From JASLDZ01 sp965199975 (lineage in GTDB: Bacteria; Pseudomonadota; Alphaproteobacteria; Caulobacterales; Caulobacteraceae), in assembly GCA_965199975.1 (NCBI GenBank), contig OZ241340.1:62001-126000 (forward strand): DNA of 64,000 nucleotides. Direction: 5' to 3'. A model generated the notes under the pieces. The model made no database searches and was not told the origin of the DNA. It was given only the letters and a program-made list of their open reading frames with translations. The position numbers and the translations under genes were made by a program. This document shows, piece by piece, positions 42,330-51,185 of the stretch (its first letter is position 1; every line of letters starts with the position of its first letter).

Positions 42330-44000
42330 ATGACCGCGGCCTTCGACCTCCTGCAGGCGCTGGACGGGCCGGCCGCCGCGCTCGACGCCGCGGGCGGCGT
42401 CGCTTGCGCCAACGCCGCCTTCGCCGGGCTGGACGCGGCCGCCATCGCCACTGCCCTCGCGGCGGGCGAGGGCTGGCGCCATGCGCCGCTGGCGGGCGGC
42501 GGGCGGCTGGTCACCGCCGTCGATCCGCGGGTGGCGCGGCGCGGCCAGATGCTGGCCACGCTCAGCCACGAGATCCGCACGCCTTTGAACGGCGTGCTCG
42601 GCATGGCGGGGCTGCTGGCGGCCACCGAGCTGGACGCCGCCCAGCGCGCCTACCTCGCCGCCTTGCGCGACTCGGGCGAGCACCTGCTGGGCCTCGTCGG
42701 CGATGTGCTCGACTACGCCCGGCTGGACGCCGGCCGGCTGGAGCTGGAGCCGGCGCTCGTCGATCCCGAGCGCCTGCTGCAGCAGGTGGCCGAGCTGCTC
42801 TCGCCCCGCGCCCACGCCGCCGGCCTCGAGATCGCCGCCGCGCCCGATCCGCACGCGCCGCCGCCGCTCCTGCTGGTCGATGACGGGCGGCTGCGGCAGG
42901 TGCTGTTCAACCTCGCCGGCAACGCGGTGAAGCTGACACGCGCCGGCGGCGTGCGGCTGAGCGCCAGCGCCGCACCCGCGCCGGACCCGGGTCGCGTGCA
43001 GGTCCGCTTCACCGTGCGCGACACCGGGCCGGGCCTTTCGCCCGGGGCGCACGCCCGCGTGTTCGAGGAGTTCGAGCAGGCCGAGGCCGGAGCGGCGGCG
43101 GGCGGCGCCGGTCTGGGGCTGGCGATCGCACGCCGCATCGCTGAGGCGCTGGAGGGGTGCCTGGGCGTCGACAGCCGCGAGGGCGAAGGGGCCGCCTTCT
43201 GGTTCGAGGCCGAGATGGCGCGGGCCCCCGCTCCACCCGATCCTTTGCGAAACGCGCTGGCGGACCGCGTCGTCGCCATCATCACGCCTTCCGACGTGCT
43301 GGCCGAGGCGGCCGAGGCGCTCGTGCGGCTCTGCGGCGGGCGGCTGGTGCGCGACGTCTCGGCGCCAGGCGTCGCGGCGGTGCTGGTGGATGCGGCGGGG
43401 CGCGAACCGCCTCCGCCCCCGGCCGGGGTGCGCGCCTTCGTGCTGCTGGCGCCTGAGGAGCGCGAGCGGATCGCACCCGCGCGCCGCGCCGGCTATGCGG
43501 GCTGGCTGATCAAGCCGCTGCGTCGCGCCTCGCTGGTGGCGCGGCTCCTGGGAACCGAGGCGCCCAGGCGGCGCACCCACGCCGGGCCGGACGACGAACG
43601 CGCCGCCGCGCCCGCGTCCCTGCGCGGCCTGCGAGTGCTGCTGGCGGAGGACAACCCGGTGAACGCCCTTCTCGCGCGCTCCCTGCTGCAGCGCGAGGGC
43701 TGCCAGGTGGACCGCGCGGCCTCGGGCGAGGAGGCGCTCGCCGCCTGCGACCGCGGCGGCTACGACCTCGTGCTGATGGACCTGCGCATGCCCGGCCTCG
43801 ACGGCCTGGAGGCGACGCGGCGGCTGCGCGCGCGCGGCGACCGCACGCCCGTGGTGGCGCTCACCGCCAACGCCTTCGCCGAGGACCGCCGGGCGGCGCT
43901 CACCGCCGGCATGGACGACTTCCTGGTCAAGCCCGTGGACGCGGTCGCTCTGAAGGCGGTGCTGGCGCGATGGGGCGCGAGTCGCCGCGCAGCCGCCTGA
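42330..44000 (+). CDS. Cytoplasmic hybrid histidine kinase, ShkA-like (DHp-CA-pseudoreceiver-receiver)
   Basis: A 556-residue soluble hybrid kinase. Residues 1-65 are a short PAS-like segment. The DHp helix has His80 in LATLSHEIRTPLNG; the ATPase domain has the N box (NLAGNAVKL), DTGPGLSPGA and GAGLGLAIARRI. Residues ~310-405 form a receiver-like domain without a phospho-acceptor aspartate motif but with WLIKPLRRASL (Trp392-Arg398). A linker with DDER (421-424) leads to a full receiver with Asp484 (LMDLRMPGLDG). This order matches Caulobacter ShkA, whose pseudoreceiver binds c-di-GMP and whose linker DDR motif locks the kinase; that match is from memory of the literature. No membrane segment is present. 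Confidence 0.88.
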   Translation: MTAAFDLLQALDGPAAALDAAGGVACANAAFAGLDAAAIATALAAGEGWRHAPLAGGGRLVTAVDPRVARRGQMLATLSHEIRTPLNGVLGMAGLLAATELDAAQRAYLAALRDSGEHLLGLVGDVLDYARLDAGRLELEPALVDPERLLQQVAELLSPRAHAAGLEIAAAPDPHAPPPLLLVDDGRLRQVLFNLAGNAVKLTRAGGVRLSASAAPAPDPGRVQVRFTVRDTGPGLSPGAHARVFEEFEQAEAGAAAGGAGLGLAIARRIAEALEGCLGVDSREGEGAAFWFEAEMARAPAPPDPLRNALADRVVAIITPSDVLAEAAEALVRLCGGRLVRDVSAPGVAAVLVDAAGREPPPPPAGVRAFVLLAPEERERIAPARRAGYAGWLIKPLRRASLVARLLGTEAPRRRTHAGPDDERAAAPASLRGLRVLLAEDNPVNALLARSLLQREGCQVDRAASGEEALAACDRGGYDLVLMDLRMPGLDGLEATRRLRARGDRTPVVALTANAFAEDRRAALTAGMDDFLVKPVDAVALKAVLARWGASRRAAA

Positions 44001-44091
44001 GGAGGCGACCTGCGGCGGGACACCCTCTGTCCTGCTCGGCTCGGCGTCTTCCTGCGGGATTGTCTCGCTTCGCCCCGCCGGGCGCAGTTCT

Positions 44092-47000
44092 TCAGCCCAC
44101 CGCGCGGCGCAGCGCCGCATCGGCCAGCGAGAGCTTGGCGAAGCTCCACCCGCCGCCCGCCGCCGCGATGTCGGCCACCGCCTTGTGCGCGCCATCGAGC
44201 GCGTCGCGTCGCGGCGTGGCGAAGCGCTCGACGATCTGGGAAACCGCCGCGGCCGTGTCGGGCCGCTGCGCCCCCGCCTCGTCCATGATGCGCGCGCAGA
44301 GCCGGACCTGAGCCTCAAGGAGGTCGACCACCAGGCCCCGCACGGCGCGCCGCTCGTAGGGATCGCCCCCCTTCAGGCCGGCGGCGGCGGTGCGCAGGCG
44401 GTCCAGCCCGAAGGCGTCGCCTGCGGCGTGCCAAAGGTGGGCCGCGCTCTCCACCGACCAGCCCTTGTCGCGCGCGAGGTCGGCCGCCTCGACGGTGACG
44501 GTGGCGTTGCGCAGCGCGGCGAGCCGCCGGGCCAGCGCTTCGGGGGCGCCGCGGGCCACCAGCGCGGCGGTGCGGGCGCGCGCCTCCTCACGCTCGAAGG
44601 GCGAGAGACCGCCGTCGCCGTCGGCGGCGAGCGCCCGAGCGGCCGGACCGTAGGCGTCGACCAGCGCCTGCACCTCGCGCCGGGCGTCGGCCGGGCGGCG
44701 CGTCATCCAGAACACGTGCGCGCGCACGGCCGCGGCGATCTCGCCGTATAGGTCGAGCTGCAGCTCGGCGTCGACCTTCCCGTCCAGCGCGTCGACCTGG
44801 CGCCAGGCGTCGTCCATGCCGAAGATGGCCAGCGCCGCCTCGAAGGCGCGCACCAGCGCGCCGGCGTCTGCGCCCACCGAGGCGCGCAGCCGCGAGGGGA
44901 ACGTCGGCCCCAGCCAATCGACCACCCGGTTGGTGAGCACGGTGGCGATGATGTCGCGCCGCAGACGGTGGGCGGACATGGCCTCGCCGAAACGGGCCAG
45001 CTCGGCGGGGAAGTAGCCCTTCAGCGTGCGGGCGAAGTAAGGGTCGTCCGGCGCATCGCCGGCGACGAGCTCGGCCTTCAGCTCCAGCTTGCCGTAGGCC
45101 AGGAGCACCGCAAGCTCGGGCCGGGTGAGCCCGCGCCCGGCGGTGCGCAGATCGGCGATGGCGGCGGGGCCGGGCAGGCCCTCGACTGTGCGGTCCAGGC
45201 GTCCAGCAGCCACCAGGTCGGCCATGAAGCGGGCCTGGGCGTCCAGCGCCTCGCCGCCCTCGTTCTGGAGGAGCGAGAGCGCGAGCGTCTGACCATAATT
45301 GTGGGCCAACACATGGGCGGCGACTTGGTCGGTCATCGACGCCAGCAGCGGGTCGCGGTCGGCGGAGGTGAGCGCCCGGTCCGAGATGGCGCGGCCGAGC
45401 AGGATCTTGATGTTCACCTCGTGGTCGGAGGTGTCGACGCCGGCGGAATTGTCGATGGCGTCGGTGTCGATGCGCCCGCCGGCGCGGGCGAAGGCGATGC
45501 GTGCGGCCTGGGTGAGCCCGAGATTGGCTCCCTCACCCACCACCTTCACCCGCAGGTCGGCGGAGGTGACGCGCACGGTGTCGCTGGCCTTGTCGCCCAC
45601 CTCGGAATCGGTCTGGCCGGGGGCGCGTACGTAGGTGCCGATGCCGCCCAGGTAGAGCAGCTCAGCCGGCGCCTTGAGGATGGCGCGGATCAGCGCCGCC
45701 GGATCGAGCACCTCGTCGGTCACGTCGAGCGCGGCGCGTACCTGTGACGACAGGGGAATCGATTTCAACGACCGCGAGAACACGCCGCCGCCCTCGCTCA
45801 GCTTGGCCTTGTCGTAGTCTTGCCATGAGGAACGCGGCAGATCGAACAAGCGCCTGCGCTCGTTCCAGCTCGCGTGCGGATCGGGATCGGGGTCGAGGAA
45901 GATATCCCGGTGGTCGAAGGCCGCGATCAGCTTGATTTCGTGGGATAGCAGCGCGCCGTTGCCGAACACGTCGCCGCTCATGTCGCCGACGCCAGTCATC
46001 GTGAAGCGCTCGGTCTGGATATCCTTGCCCATCTCGCGGAAGTGCCGTTGCACCGCCACCCAGGCGCCGCGAGCGGTGATGCCCATGACCTTGTGGTCGT
46101 ACCCGGCGGATCCGCCGGAGGCGAAGGCGTCGCCCAGCCAGAAGCCGTAGTCGGCGGCCACGCCGTTGGCGATGTCGCTGAAGGTGGCGGTGCCCTTGTC
46201 GGCGGCGACCACGAGGTAGGGGTCGTCCCCCTCCCAGGCGATCACGTCGGCGGGATGCACCACCTCGCCGTCGGGGCCCAGGTTGTCGGTGATGTCGAGC
46301 AGGCCGCTCAGGAAGGTCTTGTAGGCGCGCACGGCCTCGGCGCGGATCGCGTCTGGCGCGCCGCCGCGGGGCAGGAGCTTGGGGAAGAAGCCGCCCTTGG
46401 AGCCTACCGGCACGATCACCGCGTTCTTCACCTGCTGCGCCTTGACCAGGCCAAGCACCTCGGTGCGGAAGTCGTCACGCCGGTCGCTCCACCGCAGGCC
46501 GCCGCGCGCGACCGGGCCGAAGCGCAGGTGCACCCCCTCGACCACGGGCGAGGCCACGAAGATCTCGCGGAAGGGCTTGGGCGCGGGCAGGTCCTCCAGC
46601 TCGCGCGAGGCGACCTTGAAGGAGATGTAGGGCTTGGGCGCGCCATCCTCGCCGCGCTGGTAGAAGTTGGTGCGCTTGAGCGCCCGGACCAGCAGCGCCA
46701 GCCGGCGCAGCGCCCGGTCGGCGTCGAGGCTGGCCACGCCCTGAAGGAGGTCGACGATCTGCCCGAACAGGGCCTCCGCTGCGGGCCCGCGCGCCTGTGC
46801 GTCCCCGCCGGCCGCCGGATCGAACTTCACTCGGAAGAGATCGAGCAGCGCGCGGGCGATGGCCGGCTCATCGCGCAGCGCCAGCTGCACGGTGGCCACG
46901 CTGGGGTCGAGGCCGGACTGCTGGCGATAGCGGGCGAGCGCGCGCACCAGCGAAGCGTCACGCCAGCCGACGCCCAGCTCCATCACCAGCCTGTTGAAGC

Positions 47001-48921
47001 CGTCACCCTCGGCGCGGCCTTCCCATACGGCGACGAAGGCCTCCTCGAAGGGGCGGCGCACGTCGTCGAAGGAGAGGCGCTCGCCACGCTCGTCCTCCAG
47101 CAGGAACTGGTGCGCCCACACCACTGGCGCGCCGGCGCGGTGGATGGCGAAGCCGTCCTCCTCCAGCGCCTTGAGGCCCATGTGCTCGAGGATCGGCAGC
47201 ACCTCGGCCAGCGGCACGGCCTGTTCACCCTCGCGATACAGCTTGAAGCGGAACTGGCGCGGGCTGCAGCGCGCACCGCGATAGGCGCGCACGGCCACGC
47301 CGCCTTCGCCGGCCAGGGTCTCGATCGCCTCCACATCGCGCAGCGCCTCGTCGGCGTCGTTGAGGTCACGGTAACCGAGCGAGAAGGCGCCGGCCGTGTA
47401 GCGCGCCAGAAGCGCGCCCACGTGATCGCCGCCCCGGCCGCGCGCCGCGCTCTCGAAGCGGTCGCGCCAGGTGCGCACCGCTTCGGCCACCTCGGCTTCG
47501 AGCGCGGCCAGGTCGGGTGTCGGGTGGTCGCCGGGCGACACGCCCAACACATAGTGCACTCGCGCCAGCGGGTCGTTGCCATAGCGGGGATAGACCGCCG
47601 ACACGCGCCCCTTCCACGCCTTGGCCAGGATCGCCCCGGCGCGCTCGCGCACGTCGGAGTCGTAGCGGTCGCGCGGCACGTAGAGTTGCACGGCCACGAA
47701 GCGGTCGAAAGGATCGGTGCGGGCGAACAGGCGCACGCGCGGCCGGTCGTAGAGGTGCAGCACGCCGGTGGCGATGTCGAACAGCGTCGCCTCGTCGATC
47801 TGGAACAGCTCGTCGCGAGGGAAGGTGTCAAGGATATAGCGCAGCCGCTTTAGCGTGTGTTCGCTGGGCGCCCGACCGACGCGCGCCAGCACGTGCTCGA
47901 TCTTGCGGCGGATCAGCGGGATCTCGCGCGCCGGCTCTTCATAGGCTTCGGCGGTGAACAGCCCCACGAAGCGGACCTCACCCACGGCGCAACCTTGCGC
48001 ATCGTAACGCTTGACGCCGACGTAATCCATGTAGGCGCGCCGGTGCACGCGCGAGCGCAGGTTCGACTTGGCCACAATCAGCGGATCCGACGTCTCCAGC
48101 CACTTGCCGAGGTCGCGCGTCAACACCGCAGGCTCGCTGGCGCGACGCAGCACGGCGCGGGCGGGGTCGCGCAGCACGCCGTAGCTCGTCGCCGACGAGA
48201 CGCGCGGCTCCTCCGCGGCGTAGCGGCCGTCGGCGTCGCGCGGGTAGTCGTAGGTGCGCGCGCCCAGGAAGACGAAGTGGTCGTCCGAAAGCCAGCGCAA
48301 CAGCGCAACATCCTCGTCGCGCTGGGCCTGGTCGCCTTCGAGCGGGGCCATGGCGAAGGCCTCGATGACGTGCGCCATCAGCGCGCGCATGGCGCCGTGA
48401 TCGTCCACTGCGGCGCGGGCGTCGGCGAAGGTGGCCACGACCTGTTCGGCCACGGCGGCGCGACGGTCGGCCCCGACGTCGCCGAGGAGCACGACGATCA
48501 TCGACTCGGTGATCGGCTGCCCGTCAGGGGTGCGGCGCCCGTTCGCGTCGCGGCGGACCTCCACGACGGGATGGGCCATGGCGCGCACGTCGAGGCCGGT
48601 CTCGGCCAGTTCGCCCATCAGGCTGTCGACGAGGAACGGGCGGTCCGCCTGCACGACGCGCAGCACGTCGACCCCCCCGGACGGCGCGGGCGCGAGCTCG
48701 ATCTTGGGCTCGCCCGGGGTGCGCTCAGCCGCGAAGCGCCATGTCTGCGCCAAGGCGTCGGCCAAGGCGGGATCGGCGGCGGCCGAGTCGTCGCGCATGT
48801 CGGAGACCGCCTGGCGCACGAACGCCAGCGCCGCCGCATCGCTCCCGTCAGGGCCGAGCGCATCGATCACCCGCGCCTCCAGGCCGCCGGAGGGCTGGGG
48901 GTCGAGCGTAGCGTCGTCCAT
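44092..48921 (-). CDS. gdh: NAD-specific glutamate dehydrogenase, large type
   Basis: A 1609-residue NAD-dependent glutamate dehydrogenase of the large class (about 180 kDa) common in Alphaproteobacteria and Pseudomonas, deaminating glutamate to 2-oxoglutarate. The N-terminal third holds ACT-like regulatory segments (VQADRPFLVDSLMGELAE). The catalytic core lies near residues 800-1180 with FGPVARGGLRWSDRRDDFRTE, VPVGSKGGFFPK, DSGPDG-like NLGPDGEVV and the NAD-binding GVGDMSGDVFGNGALLS. The C-terminus is helical. ATG 48921 precedes the homology start. Length is normal; no frameshift seen. Confidence 0.96.
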   Translation of the reverse strand: MDDATLDPQPSGGLEARVIDALGPDGSDAAALAFVRQAVSDMRDDSAAADPALADALAQTWRFAAERTPGEPKIELAPAPSGGVDVLRVVQADRPFLVDSLMGELAETGLDVRAMAHPVVEVRRDANGRRTPDGQPITESMIVVLLGDVGADRRAAVAEQVVATFADARAAVDDHGAMRALMAHVIEAFAMAPLEGDQAQRDEDVALLRWLSDDHFVFLGARTYDYPRDADGRYAAEEPRVSSATSYGVLRDPARAVLRRASEPAVLTRDLGKWLETSDPLIVAKSNLRSRVHRRAYMDYVGVKRYDAQGCAVGEVRFVGLFTAEAYEEPAREIPLIRRKIEHVLARVGRAPSEHTLKRLRYILDTFPRDELFQIDEATLFDIATGVLHLYDRPRVRLFARTDPFDRFVAVQLYVPRDRYDSDVRERAGAILAKAWKGRVSAVYPRYGNDPLARVHYVLGVSPGDHPTPDLAALEAEVAEAVRTWRDRFESAARGRGGDHVGALLARYTAGAFSLGYRDLNDADEALRDVEAIETLAGEGGVAVRAYRGARCSPRQFRFKLYREGEQAVPLAEVLPILEHMGLKALEEDGFAIHRAGAPVVWAHQFLLEDERGERLSFDDVRRPFEEAFVAVWEGRAEGDGFNRLVMELGVGWRDASLVRALARYRQQSGLDPSVATVQLALRDEPAIARALLDLFRVKFDPAAGGDAQARGPAAEALFGQIVDLLQGVASLDADRALRRLALLVRALKRTNFYQRGEDGAPKPYISFKVASRELEDLPAPKPFREIFVASPVVEGVHLRFGPVARGGLRWSDRRDDFRTEVLGLVKAQQVKNAVIVPVGSKGGFFPKLLPRGGAPDAIRAEAVRAYKTFLSGLLDITDNLGPDGEVVHPADVIAWEGDDPYLVVAADKGTATFSDIANGVAADYGFWLGDAFASGGSAGYDHKVMGITARGAWVAVQRHFREMGKDIQTERFTMTGVGDMSGDVFGNGALLSHEIKLIAAFDHRDIFLDPDPDPHASWNERRRLFDLPRSSWQDYDKAKLSEGGGVFSRSLKSIPLSSQVRAALDVTDEVLDPAALIRAILKAPAELLYLGGIGTYVRAPGQTDSEVGDKASDTVRVTSADLRVKVVGEGANLGLTQAARIAFARAGGRIDTDAIDNSAGVDTSDHEVNIKILLGRAISDRALTSADRDPLLASMTDQVAAHVLAHNYGQTLALSLLQNEGGEALDAQARFMADLVAAGRLDRTVEGLPGPAAIADLRTAGRGLTRPELAVLLAYGKLELKAELVAGDAPDDPYFARTLKGYFPAELARFGEAMSAHRLRRDIIATVLTNRVVDWLGPTFPSRLRASVGADAGALVRAFEAALAIFGMDDAWRQVDALDGKVDAELQLDLYGEIAAAVRAHVFWMTRRPADARREVQALVDAYGPAARALAADGDGGLSPFEREEARARTAALVARGAPEALARRLAALRNATVTVEAADLARDKGWSVESAAHLWHAAGDAFGLDRLRTAAAGLKGGDPYERRAVRGLVVDLLEAQVRLCARIMDEAGAQRPDTAAAVSQIVERFATPRRDALDGAHKAVADIAAAGGGWSFAKLSLADAALRRAVG

Positions 48922-49028
48922 GGTCGGGCCGGGTCGAAATCGCCCAGAGGGGCGCGGATGGCGGTCGTCCTAGCCCCGGATCGCGGCGGGCGCCAGCGAT
49001 GCACGCGGACCTGGCCCGGACATGGAAA

Positions 49029-49057
49029 CGCCGCCGAGCGGGGCGGGCTCGGCGGCG
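49029..49057 (-). terminator. Possible terminator hairpin downstream of the AI-2E transporter gene
   Basis: A perfect 10-base inverted repeat (49029-49038 and 49048-49057) with a nine-base G-rich loop lies between the transporter stop (49200) and the gdh start (48921). On the minus strand it is followed by GTTTCC, a short T run, so weak intrinsic termination of the transporter transcript is plausible. The remaining bases of this 278-base gap show nothing else. Confidence 0.4.
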
Positions 49058-49199
49058 CGGGCTCACGCCTTGCGGCGGAGCGCTCTTCCATAAGCCGTCG
49101 CCAGAGGGGACGAAGCGACGGCTCAAGGTCAGGGCGAGGGGACGCCCCGGACCGCACACAGATAGGGGCCGCGCGGCGCTTCGCCACCCCGGCGCAAAA

Positions 49200-50306
49200 T
49201 CACGACGCCGTGATGTCGGCGGTCTCCTGAGGGGGGGCGGTGAGGCGCTGCGACAGCGGCTGACGGCGCGTGGCCTGCCCTTCCGGCTCGCCGTCGCCGG
49301 AAAGCAGGATGGCGATCCAGCGCGAACCGGGAAACTGCGCCAGGATGATGATCGCCGTGACCGTCAAGGGCGTGGAGAGGAACATGCCGGGGATGCCCCA
49401 CACGACGCCCCAGAAGGCCAGCGACAGCAGCACCACCACCGGGTCGATGTTGAGGCTGTCGCGCTGCATGCGCGGCTGGATCACGCTGCCGACGACGAAA
49501 AAGATCACCTGCAGGGCGACGAACAGCGCGATGGCGCGCCAGTACGCCTCGAATTGCAAAAGCGAGAACAAGGGCGGCAGGAGCGAGCCGACCAGCCCCC
49601 CCAGGATGGGGATGTAGCTCGCCAGGAAAATCAGGAAGGCCCAGAACACCGCGTTCTGCAGCCCCAGCGCGGCCATGGCGAAGCCGGAGAGCACCGCCAT
49701 CGCCGCGCCCGTCACCGTCTGGATCCAGAGGTAGCCCTGCACGCCGTTGCGGATGCGCAGGAACACCGCCTGCGCCTCGTGCCGCTCTTCGTGATGCGGA
49801 AACAGCGCCACCGCCTTCTTGCGGAAGCCGCCGCGCGAGGCGATCAGGAAGCCCAGGTAGATCAGCGAGTACATCGTCGCACCGCCGATCGTCTGCAGCG
49901 AGCCGACGAGCGAGCCGAGATAGCCGGACGGGTTCAGCTGGTTGACGAGGCTTGAGACGGTGGGCGGCACCTGCACGTGGAAGAGACCGGCGATGGAGGC
50001 GATCACCGTGTTCAGTCGTGGCGCGTCGCGCACAAGCTGGGTGGCGAAGCCGTAGGAATTGTCGGCCACGATCGCCAGGATCAGCAGGATCGCCACCGCC
50101 ACGATCGCGAGCGCGGCCGGCATGGCGGCGATGGCCGGCAGCTTGGCCTTCTCGCTCAGCACACGCGAGAAGCCGTCGACCATTATCAGCAGGAAGACGG
50201 CGACGGCCAGGGGCGTCAGGATCGCCTGCAGCCAATAAAGCGTGGCGCCCACCGCGATGGTGGCCAGGATCACCAGCGCATTGCGGCTGAGCGCCGATCC
50301 CGACAT
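49200..50306 (-). CDS. AI-2E family transporter (PerM/TqsA-like)
   Basis: A 368-residue polytopic inner-membrane protein with seven to eight helices. The N-terminus has ALVILATIAVGATLYWLQAILTPLAVAVFLL; the conserved late region contains FWAFLIFLASYIPILGGLVGSLLPPLF and WGVVWGIPGMFLSTPLTV, family hallmarks. Members export the AI-2 signal or exchange ions; function here is unknown. Hydrophilic C-terminal tail of ~35 residues. It stands alone between gdh and the CHAP gene. Confidence 0.93.
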   Translation of the reverse strand: MSGSALSRNALVILATIAVGATLYWLQAILTPLAVAVFLLIMVDGFSRVLSEKAKLPAIAAMPAALAIVAVAILLILAIVADNSYGFATQLVRDAPRLNTVIASIAGLFHVQVPPTVSSLVNQLNPSGYLGSLVGSLQTIGGATMYSLIYLGFLIASRGGFRKKAVALFPHHEERHEAQAVFLRIRNGVQGYLWIQTVTGAAMAVLSGFAMAALGLQNAVFWAFLIFLASYIPILGGLVGSLLPPLFSLLQFEAYWRAIALFVALQVIFFVVGSVIQPRMQRDSLNIDPVVVLLSLAFWGVVWGIPGMFLSTPLTVTAIIILAQFPGSRWIAILLSGDGEPEGQATRRQPLSQRLTAPPQETADITAS

Positions 50307-50424
50307 GGCGTCCCCTTGCGCAAGCGTGCGTCGCCGCAGCCTTACGCCGCGCCGTAGCGCATCACCATGAGGCGCGAAGATGAACGTCCGCTGAGGCGCG
50401 CCTGCAGGATGGGCGCGCCGGCGC

Positions 50425-51057
50425 TCAGCGCGTGGCGATCTCGGCGGAGGCGGCGCCGGTCCAGCGGCCGGCGGCCGACTTCATCGCGTCGCCGGCGGCC
50501 TGCATCACCTGCTGGGCCTTATAGATGAAGCCGTAGGTGGGGTAGACGGTGGTGCCCAGGTTGTTGGACGGATCGTACCACACCTTCACTTGGCTCCAGT
50601 CGCCGCGGGCGGAGACGTCGACGACGGTGACATCCTTTTCCACTTGGCCGCGGCGGCCGTTGATCAGGCTCCAGTTGGCGTGGGTCACCTGGATGATGCG
50701 GTCGGTCAGCACCTGGCTGACCACCGCCACGTGGCCGCGGGTCATCGGGCCGTAGGGACGGAACACCAGCACCGAGCCGGCCTGCGGGCTGAAGCCGCGG
50801 GCGTACTTGCCGACCGCCTTCTCCCACCATGTGCCCGCGTCGCCGAAGATCTGGATGCCGGTGAACAGGCGCGCGAACTGGGCGCACTGCCAGCCCTGGT
50901 TGGCGGCGGCCGGCGGCGTCGTCATCGAGACGGGGGCGCCAGGTTTCAGAACGCTGGAGAGGAGGTCGCCCACCGAGGTGGCGGCCGCGTGGGAGGCGGT
51001 GGCGCCTAGGAGAGTGAAGGCGGCCGCTGCGATCGCGACCGTCGTACGCTTAGCCAT
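50425..51057 (-). CDS. Secreted CHAP-domain protein (putative amidase/endopeptidase)
   Basis: A 210-residue protein with signal peptide (VAIAAAAFTLLGATASHA). The CHAP domain has the catalytic Cys in NQGWQCAQFARL, a tryptophan-rich segment, and the His in GHVAVVSQV, followed by THANWSL with the third polar residue. CHAP enzymes cleave peptidoglycan peptide bonds. Close homologues are common single-gene loci in Caulobacterales. A 120-residue mature N-terminal to domain spacing is normal. Upstream ~128 bases separate it from aroA's end. Confidence 0.88.
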   Translation of the reverse strand: MAKRTTVAIAAAAFTLLGATASHAAATSVGDLLSSVLKPGAPVSMTTPPAAANQGWQCAQFARLFTGIQIFGDAGTWWEKAVGKYARGFSPQAGSVLVFRPYGPMTRGHVAVVSQVLTDRIIQVTHANWSLINGRRGQVEKDVTVVDVSARGDWSQVKVWYDPSNNLGTTVYPTYGFIYKAQQVMQAAGDAMKSAAGRWTGAASAEIATR

Positions 51058-51185
51058 CAGGTTCGTCGCCTTCAGCCGTCCCTTACCGGGTTGTGAGGTT
51101 TAGCCTCGGAGAAGAGGGTGAACATCCGGTAATCCGCCGCAGCGGGCGTGGCGGTTCGCCGCGCGCGCGATCGCGCAGGCGCCGC

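Noticed and set aside
46042..47853. A 603-codon plus-strand frame inside gdh
   Set aside because: Composition of histidine, glycine, valine and arginine is the typical antisense shadow of a GC-rich gene; gdh is unmistakable on the other strand.
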